Of a stretch of DNA of 7,083 bases, positions 1-5,702 are shown in pieces. Position 1 is the first letter of the stretch; every line of letters starts with the position of its first letter. Under the pieces are notes generated by a model. It ran no database searches, was not told the origin of the DNA, and saw nothing but the letters and a program-made list of their open reading frames with translations. Origin of the DNA: Cyanobacteria bacterium UBA11370 (lineage in GTDB: Bacteria; Cyanobacteriota; Cyanobacteriia; Cyanobacteriales; Coleofasciculaceae); the NCBI GenBank assembly GCA_003486645.1, contig DNGI01000514.1, positions 1 to 7,083 of the forward strand, in the 5' to 3' direction. Both the position numbers and the translations under genes were made by a program.

Positions 1-2
1 CC

Positions 3-20
3 CCCTCTCCCTCTCTCCCC
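3..20. repeat. C-rich polypyrimidine tract upstream of tatC
   Basis: An uninterrupted CT tract runs from the window edge to base 20. Bases 3-20 are identical to 5484-5501. The purine tract at 855-895 is the same repeat in the opposite orientation, so tatC lies between inverted copies. The tract may extend beyond the window start. Confidence 0.7.
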
Positions 21-72
21 ATCCCTCGGTCGGTACAATAGTCAACAAACCCTAAAGTGACTCAAACCCACG

Positions 73-843
73 ATGCCTGACGTAGAAACTGTACCCCTGC
101 AAAGTTCAGACCCGTTAGAAAACGACTATCTCGACGAAATTCCCCATGATGTTGAGATGTCCTTATTTGACCATTTAGAAGAATTACGGCGGCGAATTTT
201 CTACTCCCTGATTGCTGTAGTATTCTGTGTTATCGGCTGCTTTGTAGCGGTTAAACCTCTGGTTCAATTATTGGAAATTCCAGCGCAAGGAGTTAAGTTT
301 CTACAACTAGCGCCAGGGGAATATTTTTTCGTATCCTTGAAAGTTGCAGGTTATAGTGGCTTATTAGTTGCCAGTCCGTTTATTCTTTATCAAATTATCC
401 AGTTTGTTTTACCGGGACTCACTCGCCGAGAACGACGATTAATTGGCCCAGTTGTTTTGGGTTCAAGTGTGCTATTTTTCGCAGGGTTAGCATTTTCCTA
501 CATTGCTCTAATTCCGGCTGCACTGAATTTCTTTATTACTTATGGAGCAGATGTTGTTGAGCAGTTGTGGTCAATTGATAAGTATTTTGAATTTGTCTTG
601 CTACTCATGTTTAGTACTGGGTTAGCTTTTCAAATTCCGATTATTCAGCTTTTATTAGGTACTTTAGGAATTGTATCATCTTCACAAATGCTTTCGGGTT
701 GGCGCGTCGTGATTCTGGGTGCAACGATATTAGGAGCAGTCTTAACGCCATCTACTGATCCACTCACTCAAAGCTTACTCGCTGGTGCTGTACTCGGTCT
801 TTACTTTGGGGGTATTGGTTTAGTGAAGCTTTTAGGAAAATGA
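73..843 (+). CDS. tatC: Sec-independent protein translocase subunit TatC
   Basis: TatC is the polytopic receptor subunit of the twin-arginine translocase. It binds twin-arginine signal peptides and, with TatA/TatB-type partners, exports folded proteins across plasma and thylakoid membranes. The 256-aa product has the family layout. An acidic N-terminal extension (residues 1-28) is followed by the cytoplasmic signature HLEELRRR (34-41) and six hydrophobic segments. The loop PGLTRRERR (114-122) carries the conserved Glu (E120), and LTPSTDP (224-230) carries the conserved Asp before the last helix. The ATG at 73 lacks a clear Shine-Dalgarno. ATG 157 (Met29) is an alternative, but the acidic extension resembles what I recall of cyanobacterial TatC, so I keep 73. 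A weak -10-like TACAAT lies at 34-39 with no convincing -35. Nearby petB and petD make functional sense, since the b6f Rieske subunit is a Tat substrate, but a 503-bp spacer argues against cotranscription. Confidence 0.97.
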   Translation: MPDVETVPLQSSDPLENDYLDEIPHDVEMSLFDHLEELRRRIFYSLIAVVFCVIGCFVAVKPLVQLLEIPAQGVKFLQLAPGEYFFVSLKVAGYSGLLVASPFILYQIIQFVLPGLTRRERRLIGPVVLGSSVLFFAGLAFSYIALIPAALNFFITYGADVVEQLWSIDKYFEFVLLLMFSTGLAFQIPIIQLLLGTLGIVSSSQMLSGWRVVILGATILGAVLTPSTDPLTQSLLAGAVLGLYFGGIGLVKLLGK

Positions 844-854
844 GTATATGAACT

Positions 855-895
855 GAGGGAGAGGGGAGAGGGGGAGAGGGGGAGAGAGGGAGAAA
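855..895. repeat. 41-nt uninterrupted polypurine tract downstream of tatC
   Basis: All 41 bases are G or A, starting 12 bases after the tatC stop codon. Bases 864-893 are the perfect reverse complement of 5487-5516, and part of the tract is the reverse complement of the tract at 3-20. Such polypurine/polypyrimidine runs can adopt triplex (H-DNA) structures. Whether this one does is inference only. Confidence 0.85.
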
Positions 896-954
896 TTTTA
901 TTAGGGGTGATTAGTTGAAGATGATATAACTCCTGACTTCTAACCCCTGTAGTG

Positions 955-973
955 TCAAGTTATGTTACATTCC
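955..973. repeat. Imperfect direct repeat, left copy
   Basis: TCAAGTTATGTTACATTCC resembles TCAAGTTATCACATTCC at 1259-1275, with a two-base gap and one further difference. The pair brackets the structured stretch and the MITE-like element upstream of petB. It could be a duplication scar or a shared regulatory site. The similarity is short and could be chance. Confidence 0.35.
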
Positions 974-1090
974 TTATATAGCGGACATCAAAATCTATTG
1001 TTCCGGGGCGGCAGGGCATTCCGTCTCGTTAATAAAGCTCGTGGAGTCCGACTCCTTGGAGGGACAGGGAAACGAGAAGCCTCTCTATAT

Positions 1091-1215
1091 TAGACCTCTT
1101 GCAAAAGCGTCTTTAGTCGAAAGTGAGGAAAAAGTCAAAAAGAAAAGGTCAAAAGAGTTTCATAACCTTTACCCTTTCTCCCTTCCCCTTTTCTCCGACT
1201 TCTGCAAGAAGCCTA
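1091..1215. mobile_element. MITE-like element with 17-bp terminal inverted repeats
   Basis: The ends TAGACCTCTTGCAAAAG (1091-1107) and the reverse complement of 1199-1215, TAGGCTTCTTGCAGAAG, match at 14 of 17 positions, and all three differences are transitions. Both ends start with TA, which could be a TA target duplication flanking 15-bp inverted repeats. Inside, the left half is purine-rich (about 1119-1157) and the right half pyrimidine-rich (about 1164-1196), so the whole element could fold as one long imperfect hairpin. It encodes no transposase. These are the hallmarks of a non-autonomous element mobilised in trans. The TA ends hint at an IS630/Tc1-like or IS5-like parent, which I infer rather than see. 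It sits about 130 bp upstream of petB. Confidence 0.55.
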
Positions 1216-1258
1216 CTGTGTAGCGCTTAGGGTGAGGAGTCTGTCACCCCTCTTGCCC

Positions 1259-1275
1259 TCAAGTTATCACATTCC
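1259..1275. repeat. Imperfect direct repeat, right copy
   Basis: TCAAGTTATCACATTCC is the partner of 955-973, about 300 bp upstream. It lies 71 bases before the petB start codon, so it is in the petB leader or promoter region. Confidence 0.35.
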
Positions 1276-1346
1276 CTGGCGGCACTGCGCCTATCCGGGG
1301 TCAAACCACTAAAAAACAGCAATATCCGTCTAGGAATTCTGGCTTC

Positions 1347-2015
1347 ATGTTTACTAAGCAGATAAGCGAATCAAAAGCCTTCAACTGGTTTCAGGAACGT
1401 CTAGAGATTCAAGCACTCGCAGACGACGTTAGCTCAAAATACGTACCTCCCCACGTTAATATCTTTTACTGCCTGGGTGGGATTACTCTGACTTGCTTTA
1501 TAATCCAGTTTGCGACTGGATTTGCGATGACGTTCTACTACAAGCCAACCGTAACCGAGGCATTTACCTCCATTCAGTATTTAATGACTGAAGTCAACTT
1601 CGGCTGGCTGATCCGCTCCGTCCACCGCTGGTCTGCCAGTATGATGGTGCTGATGATGATTTTGCACATCTTCCGGGTTTACTTAACGGGCGGTTTTAAA
1701 AAGCCTCGTGAACTAACCTGGGTGACAGGGGTAATTCTAGCTGTCATCACCGTTTCTTTCGGTGTAACAGGCTATTCACTTCCTTGGGATCAAGTCGGTT
1801 ACTGGGCGGTTAAAATCGTCTCTGGCGTACCTGAAGCCATTCCGGTTGTCGGTTCTTTAATCGTTGAACTCATCCGAGGCGGTACGAGTGTAGGACAAGG
1901 AACCTTGACTCGCTATTACAGCCTGCACACCTTTGTTTTACCTTGGCTGATTGCAGTCTTCATGCTGCTACACTTCCTCATGATTCGTAAGCAGGGTATT
2001 TCTGGTCCGTTGTAA
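1347..2015 (+). CDS. petB: Cytochrome b6 (cytochrome b6f complex subunit)
   Basis: PetB is the thylakoid cytochrome b6 subunit that carries electrons across the membrane from plastoquinol during photosynthetic and respiratory electron flow. The 222-aa product has the length usual for cyanobacterial PetB. Four b-heme histidines are visible: H93 (SVHRW), H107 (ILHIF), H194 (YSLHTF) and H209 (LLHF). They pair across helices II and IV to hold the low- and high-potential hemes. C42 in IFYCLGG corresponds to the cysteine that covalently holds the extra c-type heme (ci/cn) in the 215-aa algal protein, an offset of seven residues. The C terminus KQGISGPL is canonical. An AGGA at 1332-1335 lies 11 bases before the ATG. 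petD follows in the same direction, the usual petBD order, but after an unusually repeat-filled 237-bp spacer. Confidence 0.99.
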   Translation: MFTKQISESKAFNWFQERLEIQALADDVSSKYVPPHVNIFYCLGGITLTCFIIQFATGFAMTFYYKPTVTEAFTSIQYLMTEVNFGWLIRSVHRWSASMMVLMMILHIFRVYLTGGFKKPRELTWVTGVILAVITVSFGVTGYSLPWDQVGYWAVKIVSGVPEAIPVVGSLIVELIRGGTSVGQGTLTRYYSLHTFVLPWLIAVFMLLHFLMIRKQGISGPL

Positions 2016-2057
2016 GGATTTAGTCTACAACTGTGCTAACACCTGCTCACCCAAAGG

Positions 2058-2085
2058 ATTTTAGATTTTGGATTTTAGATTTTGG
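2058..2085. repeat. Heptamer tandem array, left arm of the petB-petD hairpin
   Basis: This is four exact tandem copies of ATTTT(A/G)G, alternating ATTTTAG and ATTTTGG. The array is largely the reverse complement of 2183-2217. Short tandemly repeated heptanucleotides are a known feature of cyanobacterial intergenic DNA. Confidence 0.85.
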
Positions 2086-2110
2086 ATTGGAAATTAAAGG
2101 TTTTCAAAGT

Positions 2111-2125
2111 CTGGGTTAAACCCAG
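2111..2125 (+). repeat. Small perfect hairpin in the petB-petD spacer
   Basis: CTGGGT (2111-2116) pairs with ACCCAG (2120-2125) over a 3-base loop. The hairpin lies roughly midway between the inverted heptamer arrays. No T-run follows, so a simple intrinsic terminator is unlikely. Confidence 0.55.
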
Positions 2126-2182
2126 GAAACACCCTCTAAAATCATCAATCGAAAATCCCCAAGCCTACTATACTAATACGTG

Positions 2183-2217
2183 GCTAAATCCAAAATCCAA
2201 AATCGTAAATCCAAAAT
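2183..2217. repeat. Heptamer array in reverse orientation, right arm of the petB-petD hairpin
   Basis: This stretch has three copies of CCAAAAT plus two degenerate units (CTAAAT, CGTAAAT). Read on the minus strand it matches the array beginning at 2058 at about 29 of 33 positions. It ends 35 bases before the petD ATG, so the paired structure would sit close to the petD ribosome-binding site. Confidence 0.85.
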
Positions 2218-2252
2218 TGAACGATCTTTGTTGATTGGAGAATAATCTAACC

Positions 2253-2735
2253 ATGGGAACTCTCAAAAAGCCCGATCTAAGCGATCCCGTATTGCGTGCC
2301 AAACTTGCCCAAGGGATGGGTCATAACTATTATGGCGAACCCGCTTGGCCGAATGACCTTCTGTATATCTTCCCCGTCGTCATTATGGGGTCAATTGCAC
2401 TGTGTATTGGTCTAGCTGTGCTTGATCCTGCATTGACGGGTGAACCTGCAAATCCTTTTGCTACACCTCTAGAAATTCTACCGGAATGGTATTTATTCCC
2501 GGTTTTCCAAATCCTGCGTGTTGTGCCTAACAAACTATTAGGGATTGCGGCGATGGGGGCAATTCCTTTAGGTCTAATTTTGGTTCCGTTTATCGAGAAC
2601 GTCAATAAATTCCAAAATCCCATCCGCCGTCCCGTAGCAACAGCCGTGTTCCTGTTTGGTACAATCGTTACCCTCTGGTTAGGTATTGGTGCAACGTTCC
2701 CCATCGATAAGTCTTTTACTTTGGGTCTGTTTTAA
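2253..2735 (+). CDS. petD: Cytochrome b6f complex subunit IV
   Basis: Subunit IV is the equivalent of the C-terminal half of mitochondrial cytochrome b. With cytochrome b6 it forms the quinol-oxidising core of the b6f complex in the thylakoid membrane. From the ATG at 2253 the product is 160 aa, the canonical length, beginning [12 protein letters not shown]. The Qo-site signature PEWY is at residues 77-80. Three membrane helices fall at roughly 38-58, 95-115 and 129-149. A GGAG at 2237-2240 lies 12 bases before this ATG. An in-frame TTG at 2235 would add six residues (LENNLT) not expected in the family and would overlap the ribosome-binding site, so I reject it. The gene probably shares a transcript with petB, unless the repeat hairpin between them interrupts transcription. 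Confidence 0.99.
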   Translation: MGTLKKPDLSDPVLRAKLAQGMGHNYYGEPAWPNDLLYIFPVVIMGSIALCIGLAVLDPALTGEPANPFATPLEILPEWYLFPVFQILRVVPNKLLGIAAMGAIPLGLILVPFIENVNKFQNPIRRPVATAVFLFGTIVTLWLGIGATFPIDKSFTLGLF

Positions 2736-2772
2736 GACCGTTTAAGACGTTAATTAATTAGTTAACCTCTAC

Positions 2773-2821
2773 GCCTGTAATAGTCTTAGTTGGTCAGAGT
2801 ACCGATTAGACCATTACAGGC
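2773..2821 (+). terminator. Long imperfect hairpin after petD, possible terminator or 3'-end stabiliser
   Basis: GCCTGTAATAGTCT (2773-2786) pairs with AGACCATTACAGGC (2808-2821) at 13 of 14 positions. The stem can extend inward through GGT/ACC (2792-2794 with 2801-2803) using G-U pairs. It starts 37 bases after the petD stop. No T-run follows, so it is not a textbook intrinsic terminator, but it is well placed to end or protect the petBD transcript. Confidence 0.5.
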
Positions 2822-2986
2822 ATTATATTGAATATTGAAGGGTCTTAAATTCACACTTCTTTTAAGCCTTTATAACTATCAGCGAATACGTTATACAGAG
2901 AAAGCTGACCAATCTTTAAATCAAAATTATCAATCTTTAGTAAAGTGAGAAATGACCCAGATTTTATCGACTCTAACTATACCACA

Positions 2987-4135
2987 GTGAACCACGTATT
3001 TGTTTTTCTAGAGATTTTTAGTATCGAAGGTGGGATTCAGTCTTATGTAAAAAACCTTTTGGAAGCTTACTTATCCCTACACCATCAGATTGCTCATCGC
3101 ACAAATGCTGAAGTATTCTTACTCCGGGATAGTTCTGAATGCAATAATCCTTTTGATTTTCCTCCATTCAAATTTCATTATCTGAAAACCAAACCCCCAA
3201 TGCTAGGACGTTTGAGGTTAGCCGTAGCATTGTGGCTGTATCTGTGGCAAAAACGCCCGAATCATGTTTTCTGCGGTCATATTAACCTAGCACCTCTAGT
3301 TCAGTTCGTCTGTCAACCCTTGGGCATTCCTTATACTGTTTTGACCTATGGTAAAGAAGTTTGGGATCGATTACCCAATTCTCAACGTCAAGCTTTAGCC
3401 TCCGCCGCCGGAATTTGGACGATTAGCCGTTATAGTTGCGATCGCGCTTGTGCCGCTAATGACTTAGATCCTCACAAGGTCAAGATTTTATCCTGTATGG
3501 TGGATGGCAATGCCTTCAGCCCTGGTTCCAAACCCCCCGGACTCATTGAACAGTATGGTCTTAAAGGAGCCAAGGTACTCATGACTGTAGCACGGTTATG
3601 GTCTGGGGATATTTATAAGGGAGTTGATGTCACCATTCGGGCTATTCCAGCGATCGCAAACGTTCACCCAACGGTCAAATATTTGGTCATTGGTCGGGGT
3701 GATGACCAGCCCAGATTAGCACAGCTTGCTCAAGATTTGGGTGTAAGCGATCGCGTGGTCTTTGCTGGATTTGTCCCCACCTCAGATTTAGTAGACCATT
3801 ATCGAGTTGCGGATGCTTACATTATGCCCTCCCAGGAAGGGTTTGGGATTGTCTATTTAGAGGCAATGGCTTGTGGTAAACCCGTCCTCGCTGGTGATGC
3901 GGATGGTTCCGCTGACCCCTTACAGGATGGACGTTTAGGGTGGCAAGTCCCCCATCGAGATCCCGAAGCGGTTGCGGCGGCTTGTATTGAAATTCTGAAA
4001 GGAGAGGATCAGCGCTGTGACAGTCAGTGGTTGCGAGCAGAATCCCTTGCTCTTTTTAGTAAGGATGCGTTTACTCAACAGTTGAAACGCTTACTCCAAG
4101 ATACCATGATTTCGAGGACAGGAACTAGAGACTAG
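2987..4135 (+). CDS. Glycosyltransferase family 4 (GT-B fold) protein
   Basis: This is a predicted retaining glycosyltransferase that moves a sugar from a nucleotide donor to a glycan or lipid acceptor. Its substrate cannot be read from the sequence. From GTG 2987 the product is 382 aa, normal for GT4. The N-terminal Rossmann half begins with a hydrophobic strand and the Gly-rich turn EGGIQSY. The C-terminal donor-binding half has YKGVDVTIRAI, LVIGRGDD, VVFAGFVP and the E-x7-E signature EGFGIVYLE, then ACGKPVLAG. The E-x7-E glutamates are residues 298 and 306 if counted from the upstream in-frame GTG at 2945. I prefer 2987 because MNHVFVFLEIF looks like a natural family start. Neither GTG has a good ribosome-binding site. 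Three HIP1 octamers lie inside. There are no sugar-pathway neighbours, so a role in exopolysaccharide or glycolipid synthesis is only a guess. Confidence 0.9.
   Translation: MNHVFVFLEIFSIEGGIQSYVKNLLEAYLSLHHQIAHRTNAEVFLLRDSSECNNPFDFPPFKFHYLKTKPPMLGRLRLAVALWLYLWQKRPNHVFCGHINLAPLVQFVCQPLGIPYTVLTYGKEVWDRLPNSQRQALASAAGIWTISRYSCDRACAANDLDPHKVKILSCMVDGNAFSPGSKPPGLIEQYGLKGAKVLMTVARLWSGDIYKGVDVTIRAIPAIANVHPTVKYLVIGRGDDQPRLAQLAQDLGVSDRVVFAGFVPTSDLVDHYRVADAYIMPSQEGFGIVYLEAMACGKPVLAGDADGSADPLQDGRLGWQVPHRDPEAVAAACIEILKGEDQRCDSQWLRAESLALFSKDAFTQQLKRLLQDTMISRTGTRD
3438..3754. repeat. Cluster of three HIP1 octamers (GCGATCGC)
   Basis: Exact GCGATCGC palindromes occur at 3438-3445, 3650-3657 and 3747-3754, all inside the glycosyltransferase gene. 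Further copies are at 5296-5303, 6598-6605 and 6805-6812. None occurs in tatC, petB or petD. HIP1 is strongly over-represented in many cyanobacterial genomes and supports the host assignment. Confidence 0.95.
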
Positions 4136-4177
4136 AGAACGAGTGGGAAACTTTTGCCCGACTGCACTAGGATGGAG

Positions 4178-4594
4178 ATGTTCCATCCGAATCAGGCATT
4201 TTTAAAGAGTATCGTGAACCAGTACGATCCTAAATTTTCACAGTTTAACCTATCTGGCTTGGGCTGTTGGCTCACTCTCTTAGCAACGTTTCTGTTGTTA
4301 GGATCGGTTGGCTTAGGTTGGGTAGTCAATGGTTTTTTGGTTCTGGTTGGGTTAGCTTTCCTTGCACCCGTCATTGGGTGGTTAGGGTTTCGCTGGTGGT
4401 TGAGGCGGAACTTAGTTGAAGATAAATGTCCAGTCTGCGCCTATGAGTTTACGGGTTTTAATAGTACCAATTGCCGTTGCCCTAACTGTGGGGAACCGTT
4501 GAAAGTAGAACAAGGGCATTTCAACCGTTTAACACCACCCGGTACAATTGATGTTGATGCGATAGAAGTATCAGTTAAGCAGCTTGAAGATTAG
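4178..4594 (+). CDS. Small membrane protein with two TM helices and a C-terminal zinc ribbon
   Basis: I do not recognise a named family. The 138-aa product has a short polar N terminus, then two hydrophobic helices at about 29-50 and 52-75 forming a hairpin. A basic edge (WWLRRN) precedes a zinc ribbon in which C84/C87 and C101/C104 form two CxxC knuckles with a 13-residue spacer. An extra Cys, C99, sits next to the second knuckle. The tail is acidic. Such proteins often anchor a metal-binding or protein-binding module to the cytoplasmic face of a membrane, which is inference here. ATG 4178 is chosen because AGGA at 4169-4172 lies five bases upstream. ATG 4172 and TTG 4154 are in-frame alternatives. 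It follows the glycosyltransferase by 42 bases, so cotranscription is likely. Confidence 0.8.
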   Translation: MFHPNQAFLKSIVNQYDPKFSQFNLSGLGCWLTLLATFLLLGSVGLGWVVNGFLVLVGLAFLAPVIGWLGFRWWLRRNLVEDKCPVCAYEFTGFNSTNCRCPNCGEPLKVEQGHFNRLTPPGTIDVDAIEVSVKQLED

Positions 4595-4618
4595 AGTTTT
4601 GAGTTTTGATTTTTGAGT
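4594..4618. repeat. Heptamer tandem repeat directly after a stop codon
   Basis: GAGTTTT, GAGTTTT and GATTTTT follow in tandem, then a partial GAGTT, beginning at the last base of the zinc-ribbon gene's TAG stop. The period is seven, as in the petB-petD arrays, but the unit differs. Confidence 0.7.
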
Positions 4619-4651
4619 TAAAGACAGTTCTGAATTACCAAACCCAGCACA

Positions 4652-4695
4652 TCTCCCCATCTCCCCCTCTCCTTCTCCCCCACTCTCCACTCCCT
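4652..4695. repeat. C-rich polypyrimidine tract between convergent genes
   Basis: This is a nearly pure CT run, broken by single A residues, lying between the ends of the zinc-ribbon gene (+) and the secreted-protein gene (-). It belongs to the same sequence class as 3-20, 855-895 and 5484-5525. I see no hairpin-plus-T-run terminator here. Confidence 0.65.
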
Positions 4696-4699
4696 ATAA

Positions 4700-5125
4700 C
4701 TAACGCACTTGAGTAATGGATAGGGTATAAGGATGCTGACTCCCAGCGCGATCAACAATATAAATATTGTAGATACCTGCTTCCCAATACCCTGGATATT
4801 CAATATCCTGTCCAGGGGAACCGGGTACACATTGTTTGTTTTGACCTGAACGCTGAATGACTAGAGTAGGTTGCCCATCACTTTGCAAGCTGAAACGTAA
4901 ATACCCAAAGTTCTCAGCTAATTCAATCACATGACTCGGTGTTGTCCCTAATTTATCACACGCCTTCTCTGTAGAGGCTTCAGAAGTGCCTGTAAGTTTC
5001 ATCGGATCGGGCGTAAATCCTGGCACAAGTGTTTGTACACTCTGGCTGTGAACTAAACCAGCACTAGTCAACATTACAGCCAGGGTAGTGGGAACGACGA
5101 TCCAGTGTTTCAATAGTTTCATCAT
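4700..5125 (-). CDS. Secreted hypothetical protein, probable beta-sandwich
   Basis: I recognise no named function. The 141-aa product begins with a signal peptide: basic MMKLLKH, a hydrophobic core to about residue 22, and a likely cleavage after VHS (residue 27). The mature part opens with LVPGFTPDPMKLTGTS, an opening I recall from other secreted cyanobacterial proteins. It then has alternating beta-like stretches such as GYLRFSLQSDGQPTLVIQ and GIYNIYIVDR, and closes with YTLSITQ. C56 and C99 are the only mature cysteines and could form a disulfide in the periplasm. The overall look is of a small domain resembling the pre-peptidase C-terminal (PPC) fold, but that is inference. An AGGGG on the minus strand lies five bases before the ATG, a good start. 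Met2 is also possible. The gene converges on the zinc-ribbon gene. Confidence 0.85.
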   Translation of the reverse strand: MMKLLKHWIVVPTTLAVMLTSAGLVHSQSVQTLVPGFTPDPMKLTGTSEASTEKACDKLGTTPSHVIELAENFGYLRFSLQSDGQPTLVIQRSGQNKQCVPGSPGQDIEYPGYWEAGIYNIYIVDRAGSQHPYTLSITQVR

Positions 5126-5212
5126 GTTATCCCCTGACCTTTTGCTCTAATTGCAGCTAATACAATTGTCCTGAATTACTAGACTCTTTTGAGTTGGTTC
5201 TGTTCCTGTTTC

Positions 5213-5239
5213 TCTTTTCAGGCTAACGGAGTGAAAAGA
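5213..5239 (+). promoter_or_regulatory. Hairpin presenting a GGAG in its loop before a small ORF
   Basis: TCTTTTCA (5213-5220) pairs perfectly with TGAAAAGA (5232-5239) over an 11-base loop. The loop contains GGAG (5228-5231), the only Shine-Dalgarno candidate for the ATG at 5242. It could affect translation of the 62-aa ORF if that ORF is real. Confidence 0.35.
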
Positions 5240-5241
5240 AG

Positions 5242-5430
5242 ATGAAACGGATGATTGCTGGTTATGAGTACCAAGATATTGACCCTGGTGCAGATGCGAT
5301 CGCACAAATTCCATGGCTCTGCTCTAGCCATTTACTACTAAGGCGATGTAAGATTACCAATTCAGACTCATTTTTTCGTTGCCTTAATACGTCATTTAAA
5401 CCCAGTAAACCTTACGAAACTTTGTCTTAA
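5242..5430 (+). CDS. Doubtful small hypothetical protein, 62 aa
   Basis: This short frame starts at ATG 5242 with a GGAG ten bases upstream and encodes MKRMIAGYEYQDIDPGADAI and onward. I see no signal peptide, membrane helix or known motif. The DAIAQ stretch is what a HIP1 octamer (5296-5303) yields in this frame, which weakens it as evidence of protein constraint. The second half is Ser/Lys/Cys-rich and shows no clear domain. It is divergent from the secreted-protein gene, with 116 bases between the two starts. It could be a real small protein, a decayed gene fragment or chance. I lean slightly towards not coding. Confidence 0.3.
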   Translation: MKRMIAGYEYQDIDPGADAIAQIPWLCSSHLLLRRCKITNSDSFFRCLNTSFKPSKPYETLS

Positions 5431-5483
5431 ACTGTTATATCTTGAAATTTCCTAGTATTCAGTTAAGCAACTTTGTCATTAAA

Positions 5484-5525
5484 CCCTCTCCCTCTCTCCC
5501 CCTCTCCCCCTCTCCCTCCCCCTCT
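5484..5525. repeat. 42-nt uninterrupted polypyrimidine tract
   Basis: All bases are C or T. Bases 5487-5516 are the perfect 30-nt reverse complement of 864-893, and 5484-5501 are identical to 3-20. The tract lies in the spacer before the Mo-nitrogenase C-terminal-domain gene. The rest of the 5431-5702 spacer shows nothing I can name. Confidence 0.85.
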
Positions 5526-5702
5526 ATCTCAACAGTCAATTTAAAAGCATGACACCTTACCCCGAAGGTTTTGTAAATGTAAAAGCAGCATTTCGGCTAT
5601 GCGTAAAGTTCATAATCAAGGGAATTTTGTATCTAAAATTACCAGATTTTTTAGTTCAGCCTAATACTTTAGAGTCAGCCGATTAAAGTAGAGGTGGGTG
5701 GT

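Larger units (their letters stand above)
844..1346. other. tatC-petB spacer with repeats and a mobile-element relic, no convincing gene
   Basis: This 503-bp spacer holds no gene I can support. In order it contains a 41-nt purine tract (855-895), one half of an imperfect direct repeat (955-973), a structured G/C-richer stretch (about 1003-1080), a MITE-like inverted-repeat element (1091-1215), the second direct-repeat half (1259-1275) and the petB leader. A GTG-initiated 60-codon frame (1041-1223) crosses the MITE and is probably chance. The petB promoter should lie here, but I could not recognise convincing -35/-10 boxes. Confidence 0.7.

Noticed and set aside
1041..1223. GTG-initiated 60-codon frame on the plus strand
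   Set aside because: It runs through the MITE-like inverted repeat, has low-complexity Lys/Glu and Ser/Pro/Phe stretches that follow from the purine and pyrimidine halves, and lacks a good ribosome-binding site.
2235..2252. TTG start for petD six codons upstream
   Set aside because: It would overlap the GGAG ribosome-binding site and add residues absent from the 160-aa family standard.
2330..2704. 124-codon frame on the minus strand
   Set aside because: It lies wholly antisense to petD, which is certain, and its translation has no recognisable domain. It is a shadow of petD codon use.
4192..4374. 60-codon frame on the minus strand
   Set aside because: It is antisense to the membrane segment of the zinc-ribbon gene and has no independent coding signal.
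4618..4830. 70-codon frame on the minus strand
   Set aside because: It overlaps the secreted-protein gene in another frame and continues into the polypyrimidine tract.
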